Shown piece after piece: positions 44,697 to 54,537 of a stretch of DNA of 64,000 bases. The translations under genes and the position numbers were made by a program. The notes below the pieces were generated by a model, which made no database searches, was not told the DNA's origin, and saw only the letters and a program-made list of their open reading frames with translations. The DNA is taken from positions 17,589,776 through 17,653,775 of the forward strand of contig NC_047072.1 in NCBI RefSeq assembly GCF_902459465.1. The letters run 5' to 3'. Each line of letters opens with the position of its first letter. Position 1 is the first letter of the stretch. The DNA comes from Asterias rubens. Taxonomy: Eukaryota > Echinodermata > Asteroidea > Forcipulatida > Asteriidae.

Positions 44697-44840
44697 TTTT
44701 TCCCTTATCATTCTCTTGTAACTTCGATTACCAATTGAGTCAAAAAGTTTCACAGGTTTGTTATTTTGTGCATAATGTTTGGATACACCAAGTGTGAATA
44801 ATGGTCTTTGACATTACCAAACGTGTCCAGTAGCTTTATA
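44697..44840 (-). repeat. TTAA-MITE family A, end fragment
   Basis: 'cttatcattctcttgtaacttcga', 'caaaaagtttcacaggtttgtta' and 'cattaccaaacgtgtccag' belong to the terminal ~140 bp of family A only. Confidence 0.65.
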
Positions 44841-45188
44841 GGGTGAACTCTCCACTGTTGGTGATTTTTAATTTTCTGAACTATGCATATAATTGGCTTG
44901 TTTTTTTTTTCTTGTTTCTTTCTGGGGTTTTCTTGTTTCTTAAAAAAAAAACTAGGTTTTGGGGGTTTTTTCCCAGCTTTTTTTTTTAATGAAAGCTTTA
45001 TTTCCGAAATTAACATTTTAACATTCTTATCTTCCATTTTGTTGTAACCTTTCAATTTTAATCGTGGATTTAACATTTTAATCTTATCTTCCATTATTCG
45101 AACCTTCAATTTTAATCGACGTGGATTCGTGTATTTTGGCTGATAACTAAGTAGAAATTAGAATTGTGTATCGCTACTTCACATGAAA

Positions 45189-45579
45189 TTAAAGGCAGTG
45201 GACACACTATTGGTAATTACTCAAAATAATTATTGGCATAAAACCTTTCTTGCTGACGAGTAATGAGGAGAGGTTGATGGTATAAAACATTTTGAGAAAA
45301 GGCTCCCTCTGAAGTGCCATAGTTTTCGAGAAAGAAGTAATTTTCCACGAATTTGGTTTCGAGACCTCCAGTTTAGAACTTGAGGTCTCGAAATCAACCA
45401 TCTAAACGCACACAACCTCGTGTGACAAGTGTATTTTTTTTCTTTCATTATTATCTAGCAACTTCGACCGATTAAGCTCAAATTTTCACAGGTTTGTTAT
45501 TTTATGCATATGTTGAGATACACCAACTGTGAAGGCAAGACTTTGACAATTATTACCAATAGTGTCCACTGCCTTTAAT
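45189..45579 (-). repeat. TTAA-MITE family A, full-length copy
   Basis: 'attaaaggcagtggacacac' to 'ccaatagtgtccactgcctttaa', TTAA at both ends. The central 'gagacctccagtttagaact' + 'tgaggtctcgaaatc' hairpin is intact. Confidence 0.85.
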
Positions 45580-46484
45580 GATTATGGTTTATCTGAAATA
45601 TATCGACAAAAACAGTAAGTAACAAGCATTGTTTTATAAAGCAAGCAGTGTTTAAGTACTTTATATTGTAGGTAGAAAACGCCATTTGGCGCTCAATATT
45701 TTCTGAAAAAGTCATGATTTCGAAATGTTAAACTTGCCAACAACTCAAGGGTCTCCGTGTATATTATTATTCCAAGGGAACACTGATTTCCAAAAGTCTA
45801 GCATATTTTTGTAATCCCAATGAAACAATTAATTGGCTGTAGTGTACACAACAGAACTAGCAAAATCAAGGGTCTATATGAGTACATTATACGTGGAAAC
45901 ACTGATTCCAAAAGAAGTGCATAATTTTTAAAAAATATTCTAATAGATGGATTGCACATGACGTCAATGACCGCCATCTTTGATGTAAAACAATGGGAAA
46001 GTGCACATGAGTACGCGCTGCACACACAAATGTCATCAGCCAATGACAGCCTTTCAAGATAATTATGGGCACGTTTCGTAAAAGATGGTGGCCAATGCAT
46101 GCAAGGGGTCTACTAAACGAAATTGGCTATAATAAATACTACAACTAGCAAAACCAAGGGTCTTCAAAATAGTCTACATAATACCAATGTGAGACACTGT
46201 CTTTGGGTAGCAAAGAGTATTAATGATAAAATTGACGTAAGGAGAATCAGGTTTAAGAGGTTTCTTGTTTGCCTTCTTTTTTGGGCTCGGATATTGATGG
46301 GTTTATTCAGTAATAAAAGCTTTGCAGCTTTAAGGAGGCTCAATTAAATTATAATGTTATCATCATCAAGAAAAGCTACACAAAATAATAGAGAGGTGAT
46401 TTTTCTTGAGCTCCTTAGGAGCTATGCTCATGCCTTTATTTGAATTGTATGCCATTTTTTGGCACGTATCCATTGCACTTCCGT
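45580..46484. other. No gene; degenerate 'aactagcaaaa.caagggtct' repeats
   Basis: Related words occur at ~45738 ('caactcaagggtctcc'), ~45852 ('agaactagcaaaatcaagggtct') and ~46141 ('caactagcaaaaccaagggtct'). Each is followed by 'gtg.aacactgatt.ccaaaag'-like sequence, suggesting an old irregular tandem repeat. Confidence 0.4.
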
Positions 46485-46872
46485 TTTAAAGGCTCTGGAC
46501 ACTATTGGTAATAATGTTACTAAAAAAAGTTGTTAGCATACACAACTTACTTTGTTATAATGAGCAATGGAGAGATGTTGATAGTATACAACATTGTGAG
46601 AAACGCCTCTGAAGTAACGTAGTTTTTGAGAAAGAGGGAAATTTTTTTAAAGAATAAATTTCTCATTCAATATTAAAAGGCCTCAGGCCTCGAAGTCTTA
46701 TAGGCATTTGAAAGCACACGAGTTGTGCAGGCAACGTGTGTCATAATTCTCTTGCAACTTCGATGACCAATTAAAATGAGGAGATCAATTTAATCCTCAC
46801 ATGCATTTGAGATACACCAAGGGAGAATACTGGTCTTTGACAATTACCAAAGGTGTCCAGTGTCTTTAATAT
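46485..46872 (-). repeat. TTAA-MITE family A, full-length but diverged copy
   Basis: TTTAAAGGCTCTGGACACTA to 'accaaaggtgtccagtgtctttaa'. The body has many substitutions and the central hairpin is largely lost ('aggcctcaggcctcgaag'). Confidence 0.75.
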
Positions 46873-47151
46873 ATAAGTATTTTAAATTTTTATGTAATTT
46901 TCTAGAAATAGTCCGGCTGCACTGAATATTGCATGAACAGATTGCTTAATTGGGTTGCCTGTAAGAATGCTGTGCTACCAATAATTGAAGAAACAACAAT
47001 AATACAGATTGTTGAAAGGCAAATGATTGTTAGAACTCTTGTGTTTTCTTTTTGTTTTCTCTGAGATGTCGAGGTCTATTCTGTTTGAATAAAAACAGTT
47101 AACATTGTTTTACCCCGTCTAGCTCGGACTGTGGGGGGGGGGGGGGGCTAC

Positions 47152-47396
47152 TGGGCCCAATCTTATAGAGCTGCTAAGCACGAAAATTTGCTTAGCATGA
47201 AATTTCTTCCTTGATAAAAACAGAATTACCAACCATTTCCATTTGTTGCATACGTTGCTTGTTACCTGTATTCAGTTGTTGTTTGCTTATCCTGAAAATT
47301 ATGTGGAAATTTGGTTAGTAATCCTATTTTTACCAATTATTGGCAAGAAATGGTTGTGCTTAGTGTAGTGCAGCTCTAATGAACTCATGAGCCCAG
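47152..47396. repeat. Foldback family E copy
   Basis: 'ctgggcccaatcttatagagctgctaagcac' at the left. The right arm is eroded to 'gcttagtgtagtgcagctct..gagcccag'. A poly-G tract (47130-47147) adjoins it. Confidence 0.65.
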
Positions 47397-48039
47397 ATGA
47401 TGATGATGGTAGAGGGCGCCAGACTGATCAACACAACCTGCCTGTTTTATTGACACGTCGTCCCCAGATTAAGTTTAAAATAATTATGTTCATAACGAAC
47501 GTGGGGACGATCGAATTGTGTGCATTTTATGTATGCACACTATTCACACATCATCCGATCACCACACGATCGACAGAAAAAGGTGGTTAGCCAACGTGCG
47601 GTGGTAGAAAATAAACACTCGATTTTCAGATCTATTCTCCATAAATCACCAGGCCAAGCAAGGGGCAAAACTCACGCTGACCGTGTGGAATACAACGCCA
47701 AGGTATTTAACCTTTATTGTCCCTTTCATAAAAAATGTGTTTTTCTTTGTGCAAGTGACTGGTAAAATTACTGTTTATAAATTGGAGCCATACACCATAT
47801 CCTATATCACTGTTGTGCGCAATCTTTGACATTGTCCTTTTATTGAATTTGCGCGGTGTTTTATCTTGTTATGATTTTGAAATTTGCGCAGCATACTCGG
47901 ACGCAAACTTTAAACACCGCGCGATTGTTGTTATTGTCTAATCATAATTTTTCACCACTTGTCGTGAAATATATGCTGTAAAAAGTGTAAGTGCGAATGT
48001 TTTGCCGGATCTCAAATTCTGTCTGGAGAAGTGGTACTG
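47397..48039. other. No gene recognised; one possible exon-like stretch
   Basis: 47590-47702 has an open frame (QRAVVENKHSIFRSILHK) between a 'gtggttag' AG and an AAG/gtattt junction. There is no homology I can name and no partner exon, so it is not called as a gene. Near 47830-47925 'gcgcggtgttt' and 'aaacaccgcgcg' form inverted words of a small foldback. Confidence 0.35.
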
Positions 48040-48040
48040 G

Positions 48041-48165
48041 AAAAGTTTCCGTATGGCGCCACCACTTTTTCATTCGATATAAAATAATATAGGAACTTAC
48101 CTGGATTGATATATCCCTTTTTGGAAAAATGAGTGAAAAAGTGGTGGCGCCATACGGAAAGTTAT
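48041..48165. repeat. Short foldback element (TTTCCGTATGGCGCCACCAC ends)
   Basis: 'ctttccgtatggcgccaccacttttt' type ends are inverted around a 60 bp centre. The right end reads 'aaaaagtggtggcgccatac' + 'ggaaagtt'. Confidence 0.8.
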
Positions 48166-48309
48166 CCGTGGTACTTTTGTTCAAAAACTATTGAAGAATG
48201 TTGAGTTGAGAAACGGATCTGCCATGACCACCTGTGCAGTCCCACTGTCACTGACCATGTTCGGCTGCTCATCATCATGCTTGAGTTTGAGGCGTTTGCG
48301 CTCAAGAAG

Positions 48310-48981
48310 CGGTCGCTCTAAATACCGACAACTCATGACCCCTCTCGACAACTCACGACAACAATTTTTAAATGCACTTTAACTTGTACATAAGTCAACA
48401 ACTGTTAAATATATGCACAAGAGTCGTATGCACCTAAATCACTTTCAAACTTCTGAAAAAATTGTAATTTTAATTGTAAAAAAGTGTTTTTTTACCCCCA
48501 GTTTAGTAACGAAGGGAAATATCTGGCATCTGCCATGTTTTTTGACGTACTTGGACGATTCCACTACACCACAGGGGTAATTTCTGAGGGCTCAGTTGTA
48601 TTTTTTATTTTTGGTTTTAGCTGCTGTTTTTTCTTTCATTGTAAGTAACTAAGTCGTCACTCTGGAAATGGAAGTTAACTCCATGAAAAGCACATAAAAT
48701 GGTAAATAATCATCTTGCATATTGTACCATCCCTGAAGTACGTTGGGAGACAACAAGGCAGATTTTTCCGTTTGTTACTAAACTCATGGTAAAAAAACAC
48801 ATTTTTTACAATTAAAAATACAATTTTTTTCAACAGTCTGAAAGTGATTTAGGTGCATACGATTCTTGTGCATATATTTAACGGTTGACTTATGTTCAAA
48901 TGTTCATGTTAAAGTGCATTTAAAAATTGTTGTCGTGAGTTGTCGTGATGGGTGGTAAGTTGTCGGTATTTAGTGCGACCC
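48310..48981. mobile_element. MULE-like non-autonomous DNA transposon with 9 bp target duplication
   Basis: The element has long terminal inverted repeats (~180-200 bp): GGTCGCTCTAAATACCGACA at the left and 'tgtcggtatttagtgcgacc' at the right. Inner matches include 'gacaactcacgacaacaatttttaaatgcac' and 'gcacctaaatcactttcaaac'. CTCAAGAAG stands on both sides (48301-48309 and 48982-48990). A 9 bp duplication plus long TIRs fits Mutator-like elements. No transposase ORF is present. Confidence 0.8.
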
Positions 48982-49302
48982 CTCAAGAAGTAGTTATAAA
49001 AGTCCAATAAACCATGATTGAAGGATGAAACAAACAAAGTGGAGGAGTACATTAGGACAATGCCAACGGCGCTGGCTGACACACTGGCAGATTCCTGTGT
49101 GATAAGCAAACTGCGCTGCAACTTGTTGGTCAAATTTCTGTTTTTTTTTAAATAAATTTTGACAATTCATTTGAAATGAAAGAATTAAAAAAAAAACATC
49201 CTGTTTTTGTTTCTAATTCTAGTCTTGAATGCTGCTCCCCAATCTCAGGTTGCACGATTAATCAATGGATCCACCATTGACCGAACCCATCTACCTCTAC
49301 CA

Positions 49303-49915
49303 CAACCCCGTCCCCTAGCCCAAACCCTTACCCCTAACCCCTAACTCCTAACCCCTACCCCCTACCCTAAACACTTACTCCTAACCCCTACCCCAAACCC
49401 TGTCCCCTAACCCCTACTACAAACCACTACCCCTAACCCCTACTACAAACCAGTACCCCTAACCCCTACCCCAAACCCCTACCCCAAACCCCTACCCCAA
49501 ACCCCTACCCCAAACCCCTACCCCAAACCCCATCCCCTGACCCCATCCCCTAACCCCATCCCCTAACCCCTTCCCAAAACCCCTACCCCAAACCCCTACC
49601 CTACTTGTAGAACTATGAGGTTCATTCCGCTTTTGCCTGGGAGTCGTGTGATGATAGCGGAACAAACATCATAGTTCTAGGAGTACCCCTACCCAAAACC
49701 CTACCCCAAATACCCCTACCCCAGCACCCCTACCCCAACCCCCCTACCCCAACCTCCAAACCCTACCCCATCCCTACCCCTACACCAAACCCCTTCCCTC
49801 ACCTCTACTCTATCCCTTCCCAAACCCCTACATGTTAACCCAACCCCAAACCCCGCCTCTACCCCAACCCTTCCCAAACCCCCACATGTACCCCCTTCCA
49901 CCTACCTTGCCTACC
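49303..49915. repeat. Degenerate telomere-like CCCTAA/CCCTACCCCAAA array
   Basis: About 600 bp consist almost entirely of CCCTAAC, CCCTACC and CCCCAAAC words on the plus strand. The left part is richer in CCCTAA and the right part in CCCTACCCCAA. Long open frames on the minus strand (Gly/Val-rich) come from the repeat alone. A foldback element interrupts it at 49606-49686. Confidence 0.85.
49606..49686. repeat. Small foldback element nested in the telomere-like array
   Basis: 'cttgtagaactatgaggttc' mirrors 'aacatcatagttctaggag' around 'ccgcttttgcctgggagtcgtgtgatgatagcgg'. It is a relative of the element at 28100-28235. Confidence 0.75.
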
Positions 49916-49920
49916 CCTTC

Positions 49921-50554
49921 AGTGTTGTGCGATTGATGGACCATCAAAATTCTGCCCTACAGTTACGTGGTGGATGGATCCATCACACAAAAGCTCTGCA
50001 ACCGCAATCAGTCGATGATAAAACATTACATAATGTCTACACAAGGGCTCTTAAAAACAGAGGACATTCCATACAATTTCGACAACAAACTTGAAGTAGG
50101 ACCAAGAGACCAAGTCTAATCACTAGGTCCTATCAGTATAATCACAATAATACAAAACCTTTATTTCCTGTGCATTGTTGTGTGTTGTTGATTGCTTTAT
50201 TATAGTGTTTTCAAAAAAAATCTATAAATAATTCATCATATTACAGAGAGTGGACTTTGAATTTGTCTGAGCACCCTCAAGTTAATCAAAGAGTGATATT
50301 TACTTTACATATTTTTTTTTTTTTAATAATAACAAAAAGAACAATATAAAATACAGAAATAACAAAACAAATCAGCTTCAAGTGTGGCAAGAATGGGAAT
50401 TGTCCAACAACAACACTGAACAAAGAATTTGTTATCAAGTATACTTTGTGTCAGTTGAGTGATGACAAAATATTACAACAAAACATGCAGTTTGAAAACC
50501 ATAAACTTTGAACACAAACTGAAACAATTTGCCCAAAATGTCTCTGTATGTGCA
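49921..50554. other. No gene recognised
   Basis: AT-rich sequence with A/T runs (e.g. 50310-50325). No exon, tRNA or family repeat could be supported. Confidence 0.4.
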
Positions 50555-50880
50555 GGCCTGGAATTACATGTACACAGAGGCCATGGAGGCCACGGCCTCT
50601 GTTGCCCTGGTTGCCTCTGTTGCCCTGGTCTTGGCCTGGGTGCCCCTCCAAAAGGTTCTCTTGCCCTGGTCTTGGCCTGGGTGCCCCTCCAAAAGGTTCT
50701 CATCAACTTTTTAAAGTTCTTGTACACAGGCCTGGAACTTTGATTGTCTCTATCCTCCCCCCCCCCCCCGATCATTGCCTTGGTGCCATTGAAATGAATT
50801 TCCTCATAGGGTGCCCTTAACCTAGGAAAAAACGCCTTGGTGCCCTTGCCCTTTCAAAAACGAAGCATACAGGCCTGTAA
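50555..50880. repeat. CAGGCCTG-ended repeat with internal 39 bp duplication
   Basis: Bounded by 'gcaggcctggaatta' and 'cgaagcatacaggcctg'. Inside, 'ccctggtcttggcctgggtg' + 'cccctccaaaaggttct' occurs twice in tandem (50630 and 50668). 'ggcctctgttgccctggttg' words and a C-run at 50758 are also present. It shares ends and body words with 22055-22212. Confidence 0.75.
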
Positions 50881-51362
50881 ATGGAAGTGTCACTAACAAA
50901 ATGACACTGGTCTTCAGGTCTTGCTCTCTCAATGTAGACAAATTTCAGGCCTATTTGAGCACAACACACAAGTATTTTCTTTGTGTTTACGTTTTGTTTG
51001 TATTCAAATACCAAGCAGAAAGACAAATCTTATCAGTTTCTAACATAAAAACCATCAGTAAATCAAAAGCTGTATCATCCTGCATTCTGCACTTTGAACA
51101 ATGCAAACAGAAACTATACAAACAAAAGGTACCATACCAGCAAAATCACAGTTAATATTTTTCTTCACTGACATCCAAAGCTTCAACTCTTAGTAGTTTA
51201 CACATTGGACTTTAACCGTACCACATTATAAGGTGATAACAAAAAAGTTGAACAAGAATCTTGTAAATATTTCAGTACATGATTAATCGTTGGTATTGGT
51301 TGGTGAGAAATACGCAAACTTAAGATGTAAGTATTTTAGTTCAAACAACATTGATGAGCAAC

Positions 51363-51575
51363 TGGGCCAAATTTCATAAAGCATGTTAGCACACATATTT
51401 GCTAAGCACAGAAAAGTATTGCTTAACAGAAACAGGTTACCAGCCAAAATTACATATGTACTTCAAGTTTACATTGTTGTTACTGGTGGTGTGAACACTA
51501 AATATTTGCTTAGCAAAGAAATTTGTCAAGTCAGTATTTTCTGCTTTTAAAACAGCTTTATAAAATTGGGCCCTG
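51363..51575. repeat. Foldback family E copy
   Basis: 'ctgggccaaatttcataaagc' to 'gctttataaaattgggccctgg', with TAAGCA words in both arms. A family A element starts 4 bp after its end. Confidence 0.7.
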
Positions 51576-51578
51576 GTG

Positions 51579-51968
51579 TTTAAAGGCAGTGGACACTATT
51601 GGTAATTATCAAAATCCAGTCTTCTCACTTGGTGTATCTCAACAATATGCATAAAATAACAAACCTGTGAAAATTTGAGCTTGATTGGTCGTCGGTGTTG
51701 CGAGATAACTATGAAAGAAAAAAACACCCTTGTCACACGAAGTTGTGTGCTTTCAGAAACTTGATTTCGATACTTCAATTTCTAAACTTGAGGTCTCAAA
51801 ATCAAATTCGTGGAAAATTACTTCTTTCTCGAAAACTACGTCACTTCAGAGGGAGCCGTTTCTCACAATGTTTTATACAATCAACAGCTCTCCATTGCTT
51901 GTATCCAAGTGAGGTTTTATGGTGATAATTATTTTGAGTAATTACCAAAAGTGTCAAGTGCCTCTAAT
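51579..51968 (+). repeat. TTAA-MITE family A, full-length copy
   Basis: TTTAAAGGCAGTGGACACTA to 'accaaaagtgtcaagtgcctctaa'. The right TTAA has mutated to CTAA. Confidence 0.8.
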
Positions 51969-52162
51969 GTTAGTGGCTTGACTTTCGCAAATGGCACAGC
52001 AAGATAACTGAGAATTGTTTCAATAATCTTAATAAATCCTCATAGCATGGTGTGTAATCTGCTCATACAATGAGTGAATAGAATTTAGCTGGTTGCAAAA
52101 GTTCTTGCTTACCAACCAAAAGGACGCTGTTGCAAACCAAGCAAAGGGGCCTATGGTACAAA

Positions 52163-52419
52163 TCAAAGATTATAGTGCGCCGTAGGCGCAAGATGCGGAA
52201 CTTGGGCTGAAATGTGAAATCCCACTGGACGCCATTTCGGCAAGTAACTCTTTTGATACAACAATAGAATAGTGCAGATTAGTGCACGACCATTTCTATC
52301 CATGGAAAACAAAACATTCACTTGCTGAAATGGCGCCCATGCGTATTTCACATTCCATCAATAGATAAGATAAAGCTTCAGTTCCGCATCTTGCGCCTCT
52401 GGCGCTCTATAATCTTTGG
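52163..52419. repeat. Foldback element with 'caaagattatagtgcgcc' ends
   Basis: 'aaagattatagtgcgccgta' + 'ggcgcaagatgcggaact' at the left mirrors 'agttccgcatcttgcgcc' + 'tctggcgctctataatcttt' at the right. Inner arms 'atgtgaaatccca..gacgccatttcggcaag' are mirrored too. Confidence 0.85.
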
Positions 52420-52586
52420 TACAAATGCATGGAGGGATGGGGCAGGTTTATGACCATAGGTTGGAAAGATCAATGCTTGCACAATAGTAGACATTTTAGA
52501 GAATCTATTTATAGTTGAGTGGTCGTGATCTTTTGTTCTCACCTCTGAGAACAGTGGGGAAATGACCAGTGAGTGGGATCCAGTCT

Positions 52587-52622
52587 ACATGTACATGTAC
52601 ATGTATGTCATGTACATGTATT
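52587..52622. repeat. TACATG-type simple repeat
   Basis: A run of ACATGT units ('acatgtacatgtacatgtat') that is self-complementary. Similar 'tacatgta' words occur throughout the window. Confidence 0.8.
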
Positions 52623-53169
52623 GATGTATTTCTAAAAAGACTCCCATTGTAAATGCAAGTCATTCCTTTTGTCTTCTAGCCTGGGATAGTGGGTCTTTCT
52701 CATCCCCAATTCCCATTGTCCATCCTTGTGTTTACTTTATTAATTTAGCATATTCACTGGGAGCTGATTTTGCTTTGCAAAGGATATTAACAGTTACCCT
52801 AAAGAGCAACATTTCTTGATAGGTTTACCAAATTTACGCTAAATTTTTGCTTGAAATGGTTACAGGTATATTGAATTTTTAACCATTTGAGTCTCATTTT
52901 TGAGATATCGCCGGAAATCTGGAGTGAATATGTCCAAGCAGGAAGAATGACTTCCCTAATAGGAATACACAATGTGAGACCGTAAGGCTTCTCAGGTTCA
53001 AATTTTGAGGGATAATTTTTTTCATCTTTTTACATAATCCACCACGCCATCTTGAAGTAAAATGTTTCTCAAAATGCATGGATACTACCGAAAGCTGCTG
53101 TAGACTTCTAACAAAAAATTGTCACTGCCATTAGAGAATGATTACCAAACAAAGTATACCGTCCCTTTA

Positions 53170-53470
53170 AGATGTATTCATAAGTACCTCAGACAGTTTC
53201 TCTACTCCTACTGGCGGAGAGCGCGTCACGTGGGTGAGCATAAACCTTTTGTTAATGACCGGTAAAAAGTGTTAATTCATGGACGTGACACGCAACCTTG
53301 CACCTGTTCTTATAAGACAGTTTCTTCATTCCTATTGGTCGAGAGCAACGGCTGAAACAGTTGTGCCACATCACGCGATATGCGCGGCGCCCACAGCATT
53401 CCCTTGTAAGGAGTTGTTTACGCGAGGGCAGCGGAGGGCTCATCCATTTTATAGCTGGAGGGGTGTTGTG
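53170..53470. repeat. Dispersed repeat also found at 54780-54900
   Basis: 'tcataagtacctcagacagtttctctactcctactggcggagagcgc' and a second version from 53310 ('agacagtttcttcattcctattggtcgagagc') are related to 54789-54870 ('ccccaggcagttttgctattcctattggtggagagcgc'). A conserved 'taatgacc' follows each. It lies immediately upstream of AGPAT. Confidence 0.6.
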
Positions 53471-53484
53471 TTGAAAGAAATCAT

Positions 53485-54398
53485 TTAACAACTATAATTA
53501 TTGCATTTATTTTACTTTTTGACCAACAAGTGCTGATGTTTTTGACCGAAAGGTATTTATAAATGGGAATCAAAGTGTGTTGAAATCAGTTTTCAACTAG
53601 TGGTTTAAACCCGCCGAGGCCTGGTTCTTTATAATTTACCTGGACTTCGTCTCAGTAAATTATCAAGAATCAGGCCTCATTGGGATTAAACCACTAGTTG
53701 AAAACCTCTTCACTACACATTGATTCCCTTAGTCAAAGAAACTTATCATGAATTCTCTTTGTCTTGTCTTTTCCAGATTGAGAATCTATCTGACATTACT
53801 ATAATTATTGCATTTATTTTACTTTTTGACCAACCAACAAGTGCTGATGTTTTTGGCCGAAAGGTATTTATAAATGGGAATCAAAGTGTGTTGAAATCAG
53901 TTTTCAACTAGTGGTTTAAACCCGCCGAGGCCTGGTTCTTTATAATTTACCTGGACTTCGTCTCGGTAAATTATCAAGAATCAGGCCTCGTTGGGATTAA
54001 ACCACTAGTTGAAAACCTCTTCACTACACATTGATTCCCTTAGTCAAAGAAACTTATCATGAATTCTCTTTGTCTTGTCTTTTCCAGATTGAGAATCTAT
54101 CTGACATTACTATAATTATTGCATTTATTTTACTTTTTGACCAACCAACAAGTGCTGATGTTTTTGGCCGAAAGGTATTTATAAATGGGAATCAAAGTGT
54201 GTTGAAATCAGTTTTCAACTAGTGGTTTAAACCCGCCGAGGCCTGGTTCTTTATAATTTACCTGGACTTCGTCTCGGTAAATTATCAAGAATCAGGCCTC
54301 GTTGGGATTAAACCACTAGTTGAAAACCTCTTCACTACACATTGATTCCCTTAGTCAAAGAAACTTATCATGAATTCTCTTTGTCTTGTCTTTTCCAG
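53485..54398 (+). repeat. 311 bp tandem array carrying a foldback module and an AGPAT splice acceptor
   Basis: The unit is repeated with an exact 311 bp period. 'gtcttttccag' + 'attgagaatctatctgacatt' occurs at 53771, 54082 and 54393. Each unit also holds a ~108 bp perfect foldback ('caactagtggtttaaaccc' ... 'ggattaaaccactagttg'). The last acceptor (AG 54397-54398) opens the exon with the AGPAT start codon. In the two upstream units the exon copy breaks off after 21 bp. Units are almost identical, so the duplication is recent or homogenised. Confidence 0.9.
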
Positions 54399-54537
54399 AT
54401 TGAGAATCTATCTGACATTCCATACCTGAAGAACAAACCGGGCATTCTTGTTTGTAGTGAATACTGCTGAACTTCTCTTCAACTTTGTCTTCTTATCATC
54501 CCTCGTGTGACGGACAATCTGTCCACCAAGCCTCACT
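54399..54537 (+). other. 5' UTR part of the AGPAT start-codon exon
   Basis: Between the acceptor at 54397-54398 and the ATG at 54538 there is no earlier ATG in frame, and stops are present, so this is untranslated. That it begins at a splice acceptor implies at least one non-coding exon further upstream, not located. Confidence 0.55.

Noticed and set aside
47520..47765. Exon-like frame with AAG/gtattt junction
   Set aside because: No homology, a weak donor and no partner exon; could be a chance frame.
48191..49133. Possible gene interrupted by the MULE-like element (open frames on both sides)
   Set aside because: Frames are open on both strands, no domain is recognised and no splice-consistent partner exon was found. 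Kept only as a remark in the MULE finding.
49716..49901. Gly/Val-rich minus-strand frame
   Set aside because: Translation of the telomere-like CCCTACCCCAAA array.
50451..50820. Pro/Gly/Leu-rich overlapping frames on both strands
   Set aside because: Produced by the repeated 'gccctggtcttggcctgggtgcc' units of the CAGGCCTG repeat.
53720..54222. Two identical 63-codon frames suggesting a duplicated small gene
   Set aside because: They are the same part of the 311 bp tandem unit, crossing a splice acceptor and a foldback arm; no coding signature.
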